Assembly (NCBI GenBank): GCA_905221605.1
Contig: CAJNDS010002461.1
Span: forward strand, 1-64,000
Direction of reading: 5' to 3'
DNA length: 64,000 bases
From: Symbiodinium natans
Taxonomy: Eukaryota > Sar > Dinophyceae > Suessiales > Symbiodiniaceae
Shown: positions 51,468 to 63,683 of the stretch, piece after piece
How positions within the stretch are numbered: the stretch's first letter is position 1
Layout: each line of letters starts with the position of its first letter
The notes under the pieces: generated by a model
Database searches by the model: none
Told to the model about the DNA's origin: nothing
The model's input: only the letters and a program-made list of their open reading frames with translations
Position numbers and translations under genes: made by a program

Positions 51468-51489
51468 TCGCGTACTGCGACGAGCACCC
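51461..51489 (-). CDS. Mini-exon upstream of TIR copy 3
   Basis: 29 nt (two bases plus nine codons) from acceptor AAAGCAG to the GTTCAT inside the TIR, encoding VLVAVRDLE. It ends at a codon boundary and would join in frame to KSRTQNLAV of the next exon, which supports removal of the TIR element as an intron. Confidence 0.45.
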
Positions 51490-52068
51490 CTGCTTTCAGG
51501 AACTGGGGACTACAAGAAGGGCACCGAGAGATCCAACTGCCAGGCCTTCAACCCCCTCAACCCCTAAACCCACGGGTTTAGGGTTTAGGGTTCTATGGTT
51601 TAGGGTTTAGGGTTTACGGTTTAGGGTTCAATACTCCATGGAACTTCAAGTAGGAGCCCCGGCACTTGCCGATTGCTGCCGTGAATCAGTCGGGCCTCGT
51701 CCACCTAGGATGTAGGGTTTGGGGCTTAGGGTCTATGGAACTGGAGAGGGTTTCAGGGTTTAGGGGGTTTAGGGTTGAGGGTTTAGGGCTTGGGTGGGAT
51801 TTGGGTTCCGGGTTTAGGGTCGCGGAGGCAGGGTGTTCAGGGCTTGAAGATATGGAATTCAGGGCTTGGGAAGGTCTGCTCCTTTCTAAGCTTACGATCT
51901 TGTCAACCCAGAACCTTGTCGCCCTAAACCACCAAACCCTAAACCTTGGACCCGAAACCCTAAACCCTAAACCCCAAATCCTAAACCCTAAACCCTAAAC
52001 CCTAAACCCCAACCCTGAAGCCTAGACCCTAAACCCTAAACCCTAGACCCGAGACCCTAAACCCTAAA

Positions 52069-52173
52069 CTTGGGATGTTCCCCCTTATACTAACAGTCCT
52101 GAATAGTGAGTGATTGGAGTACCCCCGATTATAATCCCGATTCAGGACTAGGAATATAAGCGGAACATCTTAA
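52069..52173. mobile_element. TIR element, family 2, copy 2
   Basis: Begins CTTGGGATGTTCCCCCTTAT and ends ATATAAGCGGAACATCTTA, matching copy 1 at both ends and sharing GTACCCCC and TATAATCC inside. The inner pairing is AGTCCTGAAT / ATTCAGGACT-like. Confidence 0.75.
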
Positions 52174-52267
52174 CAATAAACCCTCAAGACACAAACCCGA
52201 TGAACCCTGAACCCTAGATGCTAAACCCTGAGCCCTAGACCCTAAGCACCCAACCCCGTAAACCCTA

Positions 52268-52409
52268 CTTGGAGGTTCATGGTACTTGAGAACCCAAATA
52301 TAACTGCACTTACAACCCAATTATAACCATGTTACGGCACTCAATGGGCTTACAAGTGGGTCATAAGTGAAATTTATAACTGGATTAATAAGTACCATGA
52401 ACCTCCATA
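52268..52409. mobile_element. TIR element, family 1, copy 4
   Basis: 142 bp; starts CTTGGAGGTTCATGGTACTT and ends AAGTACCATGAACCTCCAT. Both flanks are telomere-like repeat, so here the element lies inside an intron or intergenic tract. Confidence 0.8.
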
Positions 52410-52473
52410 GCCCCTAAACCCTAAACCCTAAACCCTGAACCCTAAACCCTAGACCCTAAACCCTAAACCCTAT

Positions 52474-52502
52474 TGGGTTAATAAGTACCATGAACTTCCA
52501 AG
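52474..52502. mobile_element. TIR element, family 1, solo end
   Basis: Only one end is present (GGGTTAATAAGTACCATGAA then CTTCCAAG), fused to CCCTAAA repeats on the left. Read on the minus strand it supplies the donor of the exon at 52496-52560. Confidence 0.65.
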
Positions 52503-52560
52503 TAGGCAAGGAGCACCAAGTCTGGGTTGCCGACGGCCTCGTCGGGGCAGCGCGTCAGTC
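52496..52560 (-). CDS. Exon ending in a solo TIR end
   Basis: 65 nt between acceptor CCTGTAG and GTTCATGG of the TIR end. It reads LTRCPDEAVGNPDLVLLAYL with a final E, a convincing coding sequence. Confidence 0.5.
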
Positions 52561-52899
52561 CTACAGGCGGCGCGCCAGGGCTTCACCATAAACCCTATTA
52601 AACCCTGAACCCCGAACCCTAAACCCTAGACACTAAACCCCAAACCCCAAACCCCACACCCTAAACCGTACCGAGGTTCTAGTGTTTTAGGGTGTCACAG
52701 TGGCCTCCTAAGGCCTTGGGTTTAGGGGGTGTCGGAGTTTAGGGGTTTAGGGGTTTAGGAGTTGGGGGGGGGGGGGGGGGTAGGGTTTAGGGTTTAGGGT
52801 TTAGGTTTTCGGGTTTAGGGTTTAGGCTTTTAGGGTTTAGGCTTTAGGCTTTAGGCTTTTAGGGTTCAGGAGTTTGGGTTTACTTGGAAGCTCTTTTGA

Positions 52900-54710
52900 C
52901 TGAGTAAGTCTGCCTACCGATTGTAAATCCTAGATCGATGGAAACCTCTGTGTCTTACCGGACCCAACCCGCTCCCATTTCATGGAAGTCCTTGTTCAAG
53001 TCTGGACAAGGTCAGGGCTAGTTGGCGTCTTTTTTGCTCCCATCAGTGTGTCGAGATCTGATCTGCGCCGCAGGTGATACCATTCGGCAAGAGGGGCCTG
53101 CCAAGAACGCATGAAAGGACATCCGCAGCACAGAGCAGAATGGCTACAGTGCAGAGCAGAGACCACTGAGATAACACAAACTGGAGAACAAACGAATGGG
53201 GAAAAGATGAGGGCTAAGTCCCTGAAGGCTTGAACCTGAGTTGCTACGCCCTACGAGTACTCCTACACCCGATATCCTCTGACCCTCGGCCGAACACTTT
53301 TCAGTCTTGAATCCTGATATGTTCCCTCGCTTGAGCCAGCTTCCTTTTCATCTCCTGTCCTTTCCAACGTTTGGCCGGTTCAAGGTTAAGGTCTAAACGT
53401 TAGGAATCCATGTGTCTAACTTGTTGCTTAGTTGTTCAAGCTTCCAAGACCTGACCCGACTGGTTCGTTTCCATTGCTTATAACAGAGATCGAGGTAAAC
53501 GCTAACATTTGCTCCATCACCGCTTCGCCTGAGCTGACCGCGAGGCTGCATGGGCATAGGCTTCTCTGTGGCTGCTACATGCTACTGCTACTGAACTGAT
53601 CCCGCCGGCACTGTCAAGCTTCAGCTACAGGCATACCTCTAAAAGGCGAGGGAGTGGGCGAATGAATAGAGTTGAATAGAGTGATAGAGTGAGTGAGAGC
53701 GTGGGTGATTGAGTATTGACGCGTGCTTCGAATCTTGAGCCCAGATTTTCAACGTAGCAGGCTCTAGGACCGGCTAGGAACACCACCAGGGTCATTTGTC
53801 AAAGGGGCAGAGTCAAGCAAATAAGTTGGCTGCCGAGCCCTCCCAACGTGCCACTCCCATTTCATCAGCCAGAACCGCACCTTACACCGAACCTTACGGA
53901 AGAACTTTTGACAAGACTCAAACCACAACTTAGCAGCTCATGGCCTCCCGGTGAGAATGTTGCCATGCAAAAGCCTTCTTTCTTGAGCGCATTCTTGGTC
54001 GGGGTGGTTTCCAGGCATTTTGTATGCCGCTTTACATGGACATGCAGCATCCTATCTGCTGTTTCAACTTACCAGATCTTGTGAGGGCCATCCCAACAAG
54101 GGGTGGCGCTTGAAGGCTTGCAGCATCTCTTTAGTACGAGGAAATCTCTGGACTCTCCACCCACTACACGCACATGACATACAGATACGGCTTCCGCCAG
54201 TAGTGATAGGAGTAAAACAGCAGCCTTGAATCTGCCGTTGCTGTACACGAGCACTTCGCGAAAGGCTTGAGCTCTGTGGCACCATCTCCCTACAAGCTCC
54301 ATGGCTTTTGCCATCTGCTTGTTTCTGTCAAAGCCAGCAAACCAGTGGCCCTCCCTCGCCCCCATGTACCTTGAGCGATGCCCAGCTGGCTTCATGGATT
54401 TTGGTGCCATGCTTGGAGCAGAGACCCCAGGTGGGTGCACAGCTCCAGAAAGCTAAGGGAGCATCTGCCCAGCGAGAAAAGCGGGCGTGAAGGGATTCAA
54501 TGGGCAAAGAGATGTAGGCAAACATCTACCTGCACGGTGACGCCTGGAGCTTTTAGGGCTCAGATCTGTTCGGTATCAGATGCCTTCGTTCGTTCAGGGA
54601 TCACGTCAGAATCCGATCTCGGGAACTCTCATCCTTCGGATGAGTCGGTGGAAAAAAGATGATGGAAAGTTGCAAACCGCACATTGTGTGCATGCATACC
54701 TCCAGGCTGA
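52900..54710. other. No gene recognised
   Basis: Single-copy DNA without telomeric repeats. Open frames at 53848-54084 plus and 54069-54440 minus have no recognisable features. CCCACTACACGCACATGA and similar stretches show no repeat partner in the window. Confidence 0.35.
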
Positions 54711-54717
54711 AGACCTA

Positions 54718-55700
54718 TTTTGAAGCATCCAGTCTCGAATGGTCTAGGGGAATGCAAGGAACGTCTCCAAGGAAGACCAGCATCTCTGTCCAGTTGTTCG
54801 AAGTTGGATGCTTCTAGACATCGCTAAGTACCGAATATTATCTATACTCTCTGGTCAGCTTGCATGGGTTTTTGCGATCTTGGCACTTCGTGCACTGGAC
54901 CAACGTGTCAGGCAATGCGGTTGGTATTCCGCAACAGGTCTTGTCCTGCGCCTGGGCAATGCTGGGATCAGTTGTATCCGAAGTTTGGACTCAAGGTTCA
55001 ACACTCCAGACAGCCAGACAGCTGCATGATTCGAAGTATCAGGTACGCTGTTGCCATACCCCAAGGTGGGGCCCCCAATCCCCGGAGTTCCCGAATACGC
55101 CAAGCAAGAATCTCCGCACGAGCCCCTAAGGAACCCGAACACATGACCGTTATATTCCCCGACAGCCCTCCCATTACCACTGCGAAGCCCCAAGGACCAG
55201 CCTCATCGCGTCAGCTGCTTTCAGAGACTCGCTGAGCAACCTGCTCCTTCCGAGAGGATGCATCGTCCATCTCACAGGATCAGTCAGCATGCAGTTGCAT
55301 CTGATCTCGAGGCCTACTCCACAGAACGGGAGAGTAGGCGATTGGGGGCGGGGCTGAAGTATCTTGGGTGGTGATTAGAATATGGGCTTGGGAAGGGGGC
55401 AACATGCTCTTGCTCCTGAAAGTCTTGAGCAAGTGCGGTGCTCAGCTGTGCTTGGAATTGTCGGCTGTTCAACAAGGAAAGGAAGGGATAGGCTCAAGCA
55501 TCCAAAGCACCCCCTAGTCTCACAGCTGAGAGAAGGATCAGTAGCTGTTGAATCTCAAGAACACGCGTCCTGAAGGAAGATAACCCAGTCAGCGTAGGAC
55601 CCTTCAGTGACCTGGCCGGCTCGAGGGTGAGTCTTGAGCTACTTCTGCAAGAATGTTCACAACATCACGCTTCAACATGGGATTCAGAGGCCAGGTTTAA
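54718..55700 (+). repeat. Segmental duplication A, copy 2
   Basis: Partner of 37865-38730. Open frames in both copies, for example plus 54864-55235 and 37993-38307 with GGAPNPRSSRIRQA, are shared but diverged, and I do not call them functional. Confidence 0.9.
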
Positions 55701-55709
55701 GTGAAGTAG

Positions 55710-58700
55710 CCGTGGTGATGAATTCTGAACTGACCTCTGAACACCAAGTAACGAAATCCAATTCTTCAATGCGTGCAGCTGCAAATGTATATGACCCCAA
55801 TGCTTCAGCCTTTCATCCCCACTGCCACCACACAACTTGCCACCTGCTTCCACTCCTACCCCTCTACAAATTGCTGCATCTTGTCAAACGCTACAGTAAC
55901 GGGTTGTTTTGGATACCTCGCGCCATCTTTGTAGCGTGTAAGGCCCTGGCACCAGCGTCTTCTACGAAGATCGCAGAGAGCATCACCTGTAAAACAGCAG
56001 GCAGAATCGGAAGAACAGCTGGCTAACAACACATGACCCTAGCTGCAAGCTTGACAGCCATCCACACCCGACGAGGTCCGGCTGTCTAACATTCGGTAGA
56101 GCTGGTGAGATCTTCTTCATCTGCTATATTGCTCACTGCCCACGAATCAACTTTAGGGGCTTCTTGGGCGAAACGAACTTTATCTTATGCACTTTGCTTA
56201 TTTATTCCAGTCCGTATCTTTACCTTTAGCACCTTTGCGGCAGGTGATGCTCATGCAAAAAAACATCACTTAATTCCCAAGAGTGTTGGGCTGGAGGAGG
56301 TCCCGGCCTTCTCGGGCCAGCTGATTTGATCTGCACCCTTTCCTTAGCCAAAATCTCACCAATGCATGCAGATCGCATGCGGGCCCAGAAAGGGTGACGA
56401 GCCTCAAGCTCCCAAACTCTGAAGCATCGAATCATGATTGAAGTGCCCAGCTTTGTTTTGACACGTCTCACTATGAACCTCACCGAGACCGCACGCAGGG
56501 CATCCCCTGATGACTCCCACCCCCCCCCCCCCACCTCCGCCCCCCGCCTCCCCCCCGCCCCCTGTGTGACCTCCAAACAGTGCGTGAGGCCAATGTCCTG
56601 CTTGGCCCAAAACCAGAAGGTTGTAAACCAGCACCCTCAAGCTCCAAGGACCTAGCCGCGGACCTAGCTTTCGTGAAAACATCCTCATCCGAATGCTTGC
56701 ACATATCCAACAAACCTCAGACTGCATTTTCCCGGAGCTTGCGCAATTGCAGTCGTGATCGTGTTTCCATGTCATGCCCAATGAAGCAAGTGTTCTTTCT
56801 GCGTTGGCTGCAAGAATGTGTGCACAGGGGGCAGGAGGGCGGCCGGGCCAGGAAAGAGGCCCTACTAAGAGCTGTTAAGAGCATAAGAGCTGAAACAACT
56901 ACGTACAGGCATTGCAGAGCAGAGCGTGGCACAGAGGATCTTCGGCCAGATGACAGTCGGCGCGACTCATCGTCGCCCCCAGAACCATTAACAAGCGAAC
57001 GTTCCGACAAGCTTCCGATTGGGAGGCTTGGTGGCGACCCGTTGATGCTGGGAGTCCGACCTGGCAAATCCAGGCACCAGACATGCCGTTTGCGAGTACC
57101 GTACCCAGATGCTCCGCACTCAGATGCTACTTCTTCATGCTCTCTGCACAAGTCATTCCGTGCTTGAAAAGCACGCCACTTCTCTAGAGACAACAAGTGG
57201 ACAAAAAGCCCCTACGCCACAGTCATCCAGAGTACCTTTCAGTGCGTTTTTTCGGCATGCGCTGAGTTCTCGAGGCCGTGACTTCCGTACCGCGGCCGTC
57301 GGCTCGGAGTGGCTTCTTGTCCGATCTTCTCCTGGGTCTCTCTTTGCGTATTTTAGAAGGAGTATGAACACAAGGGAGTACTGTATTACATTACGCCCAT
57401 GAAAGATGGCTCCTCATCTTTCAGGCCCGTTCCCCTCCCACCCAAAACCCCATGAAAGATGACCCCCTCATCATGGGGCTCTGGATGGAAGGGAATGGGA
57501 CTGAAAGAGAGGGGCCTCATCTTTCGTACTGTTCTGGGCGGAAAGGAAAGCATTCTTTCGTGGGGTTCTGAGTGAAAGGAAAGGGGGCTGAAAGATGAGG
57601 CGATCCTCCCTGGCCAGGTTTTTCATGTCACATTCCGGTACAGCTGCCCGCCTCGCATTGCTCATTAAGGCAACATTCCATGTCCTGACTGCTGTACTGC
57701 CTGAAAGATCTCCTACCTGCTCTCCTGAGCAAGTCGCGTCACATGACGTGTGCCGCTTTCTCCTTAAAAACTAACTAAGTACCCCACTTGTCGGGTAAGA
57801 AAAAAGGGGGAAGGCTTTTGAAAGGGAGGAGAAAAGGCGCTCCGCGAGGCCAAGCAAACCTCTTGAAAGGCCACAAACACCAATGCTCCAAAAACCTTAT
57901 AGCGGTGCCCTACAGGGACCCTCTGCCGCTAACCTTCACCACCTTCGCCTCTGCTCCCTTCATCCGACGGCTCCACAGCCTCCAAGGCTGTCGGCAGCCG
58001 CGGCAGATCGGTCAAAGGCACCCAGTCCTGGCGGCAGCGCGCCATGTTTCCAAAGGCGCCACATCGCCAAAAAAAGGAACGTCCTCAGAACAAAAAACCC
58101 ACTTCTTTCCAGGGCTCGACTTGGTGGCTCCCATCCACACAAGCCCACGGACCTCCAACCCCCAAAACCCTCAAAGGTCTGGACGATGTGCTTACAAAAA
58201 CAAAGTGCCTGGCTCGGCTGGAGCACTTCGCGGATCCTGCAAGGTTGAGCAGGGTTTATAGGGCTTTGTCATAGTCTGGGCTTATAGGGTTCCGGCTTGG
58301 GGTTTAAGGACTTTCAGGTTTAGGGTCAGGGTTTGAAGCTTTGAGGGTTCAGGGGCCATGATGGACCATTGACCGCATGCTGGAATCATTCGTGAAGAGC
58401 TCTTGTTCTGGATTCGCTGTAGATCGATGATCTAGGCCGAAGTATGACGTACATAGACTTGACTTTTATGAAGCTTCGCTGCCCCTGCCAAGATCCTCAG
58501 CAAACGAACGCCAGAACCCCACCCTCCTCCCTCGTCTACCTCAGGGCGCTACCAAGGGCGCTACCAAGGGCGCGCCTCTCCGCAAGCTCTGAAGCAGCTT
58601 CGCGGAGCTCTTTCTCTCGCTCGGGTGCGCCTGGAGAGTCTGCGAATACTTCACTTTACTTGCTCTTGTGCCAAATTTCTTTACGCAACGACTGTCAGGA

Positions 58701-61290
58701 GTGCGTGTGGCTTGCAACGCCGCCAGGCACTTCGAACTGACGAGGGCTCAGCATTTTCCTGTGAATACTGAATGCCCTCATGCGCCTGTCTGATGGTACC
58801 ACATGCCCAAGCCGTTGGTGATGAGGTGCGCCGGAGCGGTTCCCCTGCAAAGAACAGAGCTGCGAAGAGAACGCGACGAAAGAAACACCAGCAGATACCA
58901 AAGCGAACAGAGTCAGCGGGTCTGCGGCTTGCCACAAGGATTGCACTGAAATTGAAAGCCTCGTCACCACCTCCTCCAGGGCAGCGCTTGCCCTGGCGGC
59001 TGCTAAGGCTCGACTCGCAACACAGATTGCTTTCCAGCAACACGACAACACCCCTAGCCAAAACCCATCAAAACCCCAACAAGTTCTGCAAAGTCCATCT
59101 TCCGCTTCCATGCGCAAACAGTAAGAACTTCTAAGCATCTCAGACATGAGAGAACCGTGGATCAAGTCTGGGTGGAGCGCAAGTCTGGCAAAAAACTGGC
59201 TTTCAAAAGCCTGATCAAAAACCATGCCTGAAACAGAAAACAATACCCTACACGCAATTGGTGTGTGCCGGCAAGAGCTGTTCACTTTCAGTCAAGCTAG
59301 TGCGCGCCGCGTGAGGGCTGAATTCGAAAACGCAGGTTGGAAAACGCAATGCCTCAGTCTGCTAACTGGGGGACCCAGTCAGACCACGCGTGCGGCGCAA
59401 TCGGAAAACGCGTAAACCTCATTCGGAAGATCACAGGGCCGAGTCAGAGAATGCTGAGGCTGAGACTGCCGCATACATGTGCCGGCCCCCCTCCCCGTCC
59501 AAAAAACAGTGGCCATTCGGTCATGAGGTCACGCCCGAAGGCTCCAATCAGATGGCAAAGGCGCTGTTTAGAAAACGGAGGTCCCCGCGTCGCAGGGGAA
59601 AACGGTGGGGCCCAGGCCGCGTTGGAAAACGCAGGGGGGTTCGACGGCAATCAAACCCATCACCGGGAGAAAAGATGAGAAATGTTTGGTTGTTCGGTTG
59701 TGAGGTCCGAAGGCTGCAATCTGACGCGATGCAGGCGTCGGCCAGAAAATGGAGGAGTCAGTCTGGCCGCGTCAAGCGGGAAAACGGTGGGGCCCCGCAC
59801 GCTGGCGACCGGACCCAGGAGAGAAAAAAAATTGTTTGCTCGTCAGTTCACAGCCAAAGGGTCCTAGCAGACTCACGGAATCCAAAAACAAACTACGATG
59901 AGGAGTGATGAGGAGTGCACAATGCACATTGAGATTTCATAGAAGGCAGATGTACTCGCGGTGCCACTTCCCAGGTAGCCAACGAGTTTGCACTCTCTTG
60001 AAGGCCTTGGGAGGTCCACCCCCTCGGGTGAATCGGCCGGCAAAGGGTACACCTGGATTGGCAAAGAGCTTAGCGCTTAGCTGGGGCTTGCTTCGAGGCA
60101 GACTGCGGGCACTGAGCCACTGTGATAGCCCAAGAAACACAGCATCACGAGACCATTGTCACGGTGAAACTGCTCGGCCCGAGACCCTAGGATACAAGGC
60201 CACCATGACACTGTGGATTGGCATCCTTCCAGGCAGCTTCGTGTCTCCGTTTGGAGCATTCTCTGATCTGGCACGGATATTTAGCCCCTCAAGCATCACG
60301 TCGGCTACATGTGACACGCAAGCTCCCGACATCCTTGATAGACTCCACGTCCCTTCATTAATCTGACGGTATGGCAGCAGTGCACTTCTATATTTCAAGC
60401 CAACAAACTCTAAGCTCGTTTGCCGACATGCCTTAGAGTTGCTCTCAGAACCTTTATATGTAAGAAACTTCGACACCCCAAATTCCCCAAATTGGGTTGG
60501 GAAAAGCCGCGGACGCGTCCTCAGGATCCGGTGCAGGGACTCCTCCACTTGGGCCTGGCTCGGATCTTCGCTGAACGCTTTGCAGGCGGCTGATTGTCGG
60601 GTAACTTCTGCAAGGTTGAGTTTTTTCTATGTTTTGTTTTAGTTCAGAGGCATGCTCCCAGCCTTTCCAGATTTGTCAATCCGTGAGACATTCAGTTTCA
60701 ACTTCACGCTCCGGAAAAGCAGAGGAAGGATGTTGCCGGAGCTTCATGCACAAGCACTTGCAACAGCAGCAACGCAAACCCAAACATGGCCATCCGCTGG
60801 CATGGGACCTTGTCCTCTTTTGAGCTCGTCAGAGAATAGAGTAGCTTCCGGGCCGCCAGGACCTCAGCACCAAGCCCCATGCACACACGTATCGCAGGGT
60901 CAAGCCATCGACAACCGAAGGTTGTTGTACCGGGCTATTGAGGTGGAGAGCGGCGGCGTGCATACCTGGGGGAGGGTACGAACTCTCGATAGCGAAGGCT
61001 GGGCTCATCAAGAAAGGCTGTCGTGACGGAACGCCTGAAAGTTTTACCCGCATTGGATTCCCAATTGTCTGGAACGTAGGGGTTGAGGGTTCGAGAGCTG
61101 AGCTCGACGGTTTCTTGTATTTTTGGGGGTGGATGATTTCATTGCATGACAGATTCTTCTTGTCTTTGGGGGGGAAGACTTCATTGCATCACGTTTTCGC
61201 GTCTTTTTTGGGGGACGATTTCATTGCATGACGTTTCAGCGTTTTTTTTTGGGGGGGGGACAATTTCATTGCATGACGGTTTCTTGTCTT
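55710..61290 (+). repeat. Segmental duplication B, copy 2
   Basis: Partner of 12285-16865. Lacks the GT and GTT microsatellites and the whole punctuated cassette. The C-rich run at 56517-56560 and a TTTAGGG-like patch near 58290-58340 are specific to this copy. Confidence 0.85.
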
Positions 61291-61325
61291 TTTTGGGGGC
61301 GGGCGATTTCATTCCATGAAGGTTT
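61110..61325 (+). repeat. VNTR, five units of about 45-55 bp
   Basis: Units contain GATTTCATTGCATGACG followed by TTTC..GTCTTTTTTGGGGG. The duplication partner at 16780-16865 has only two units. Confidence 0.85.
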
Positions 61326-61329
61326 CGAA

Positions 61330-61980
61330 GTTCTGGGACGCAGCTGAGGCAGCTGAGGCAGCCACGTATAGCGGAAACAGCAACAACTGACGGTTGATGA
61401 CCTGGGCACGCATCTCAGCAGATCTGAGTGGCCTAGCCTACGTGATCCCCGCATTTCTCCTGGGCTGCTCTCAAACACCCAAGAGGTCCATCTAGGGGCT
61501 GTTGCTGAGGATGCTGTCTAGGGCCACTTCTGACTGGTAACTAGTACTTCGTCATGACCGTTATCAATCATGCATGCGTGGAGCTGGCAAGTCCAGCGGC
61601 AGAAGCCAAGTGCCGCGCTAAACAATTCTTGGTCGCGTATTCCACGCACCGTCTCCGAAACGTTCCGAGAATCTCGCGGCACAATGCAGGAAAGGCAAGC
61701 ACGGCTAGTGAAGGGCATGAACAAGGCGCAAGGCCAGGAACGTGCCGCATGGCTTAGGAATGACACCATGGCTTGGGGACATTGTGGGTTAACCCCTTTA
61801 AAACATGCGGAGCATAACTCCATGCACCTAAAGCCTGACCTACCCGGAGACCCCGCCCCCTGCCGTCCCCATCCTGGGCTCCCTGAAGCCATGCTGAGAG
61901 CAGCTTTTTTTAGAGAAATCTGCAATTTATGATGGTAAATAATGAGAGCTGATTCAGTTTCGCCCGTCCCGTTTGTTAGC
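61330..61980. other. No gene confidently recognised
   Basis: Both strands have open frames (plus 61570-61932, minus 61518-62201). Neither has a recognised motif, and their compositions do not separate them clearly. Confidence 0.35.
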
Positions 61981-61981
61981 A

Positions 61982-62160
61982 GGAGCTGGAGGTGCTGGAC
62001 AAGACCAGAGAGCAAGACTTCTGCCCAAATCGCTGGGAACTGGAGACTGCAAGGACCCGTGAACACAACAAGCTCTCTGGGACCCTGGGACAACAGTTTT
62101 GGAGAAGACAAGAGCCCTGGAGCTTTGGGACGCGATTGCAAACACTGCTGTCCGAAATCC
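61982..62160 (+). CDS. Possible plus-strand exon, unknown protein
   Basis: After the acceptor TTGTTAGCAG the plus strand reads ELEVLDKTREQDFCPNRWEL and ETARTREHNKLSGTLGQQFW, a charged helical sequence. The overlapping minus frame is more hydrophobic and less convincing. Confidence 0.4.
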
Positions 62161-63150
62161 CGTTCTGTCGCGCTCACACACGCACACACTCTGATGTCCA
62201 CCGATGTTCACTGGCTCTTACTGCGAGCATGACGATGACGCACCCGCCCACAGCGGAGGCCCAATGGCCCACCCCCTGAAGAACCTGCGAACGCTGCTGC
62301 TGAGGAGAGCCACAAGTGACTTCCTTCTGAGACGATGCCGAACACGGCTGCAGGATTTGGTTCACTCGCGGCTCGCCTCTGCAGCATCTGACAGCCCTCA
62401 GCTTCCGCACCCCTTCGGTCCCCCTTCCCAAGGTGCCTTCCCACAAATGGGAATTTTAATTCAGTACAATTCATAAAACCCCATTCGTTTGGAAGCAAGC
62501 CCAACTGACAGGACTATCAGAGGACCAACGCAAGGTGTCGTTCCAAACCACCTGGCCTCTCTGTGTGAGCAACCGAGCCCAAATGTCCCCCGGTTATCCC
62601 CCTAACCTGTCTTACCATGCTGATGCAGCACTTCATTGCAAACATATAGCGGTAACCTCAAAGGGTACTATTCGGCTCAGCATTACCGGGGCATGTTTTC
62701 AGACGCTCCTGCCTGCAGACAGCTCTCCAGGAGAAGGTCCCGCGGGATCTTGGCCGACTGCGTGGGGTCGAGCGCCACCGCAACCGCCTCACTGACACAG
62801 CAGTGCTCTCTAAGGCTGGCTTTCTCGCTTGCATCACGAAGATGTGGTATTGCAGAAAGCCTGGGAAAAGAGTAAACCGACCCTGAATCTGCTCATGGCC
62901 CCTTCTCAACAGGCGCAGCTGGGGAAGCAAAGGCCGCCGGAGCTCCACCCGGAGGTCCATAGCGGAAAAATCGCATCCGAATCCGAGGCTTAGGGGGAGA
63001 AGGGCAACAACTGCACAAGTTTGGCGAGCTGCAGGTGACCTCAGCCCCGACAAAGGGGCCACGATCCTGACCTGCCTAAAGTTTGGGCTGTCCAGTCCAG
63101 CAGTGGCATGCGAACTGCCCAAAACCCTGTATACAGCATGTGCATGTTTC

Positions 63151-63230
63151 CAGGCCTGCTTCAGCAGTACTGTCATAAGCGGCGCCAGATTCACGCTCTG
63201 GTAGACTTGCCTGCACACATGATCGAAATA
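63151..63230 (+). CDS. Plus-strand exon, unknown protein
   Basis: Begins after acceptor CATGTTTCCAG. It reads LLQQYCHKRRQIHALVDL and PAHMIEIC. It precedes the exon at 63257. The downstream border is not clear. Confidence 0.4.
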
Positions 63231-63256
63231 TGTTGCGAGCTCTTCTTCTTACGCAG

Positions 63257-63355
63257 CTCGTGCCTTTGTAGTGTTGGACTACGAAGGATGCAGCCTGGCA
63301 GCCCGCCTTACGGAGTTGGGAACGGTCAAGCTCCGCGTGTGGGTCCTGTCACAAG
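63257..63355 (+). CDS. Plus-strand exon, possible NYN/PIN-like fragment
   Basis: A strong acceptor with a pyrimidine tract (CTCTTCTTCTTACGCAG) leads into ARAFVVLDYEGCSLAARL and TELGTVKLRVWVLSQG, with a possible donor at ACAAG-GTCACC. A hydrophobic strand ending in an acidic Asp-Tyr-Glu, followed by a helix and a second hydrophobic strand, resembles NYN/PIN-type nucleases (hhhDxEN), but the Asn is Gly here, so this is tentative. Confidence 0.45.
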
Positions 63356-63683
63356 GTCACCAATCTTCGAAAACAAATATCTGCAAAGCCCAAGCCAAGG
63401 TTGCCTTCTTTGAGCCTCTTTTGTGTCCGCGGATTTTTGAAGCTCGTTCATGCCAACTGCTACTATGGCATTCAAGATTCAAGGAGAGCTTTCCGACTGC
63501 AGGCGAAGGCCCGTTGCAGACTAAACCTGGGTGGCTCCACACTGCCAGTAGCAGTTTTGCGAGGCGATAGAGGATGTCATACTGTAAAGTGAAGTCCTCA
63601 GCAGCCGCTCCCCTTTGGAGTTGGTATACCTCAGTGAAAACCATGGCAAAGGCCAAGGATGTAGATCAAGGTCAGGTAGGTAG

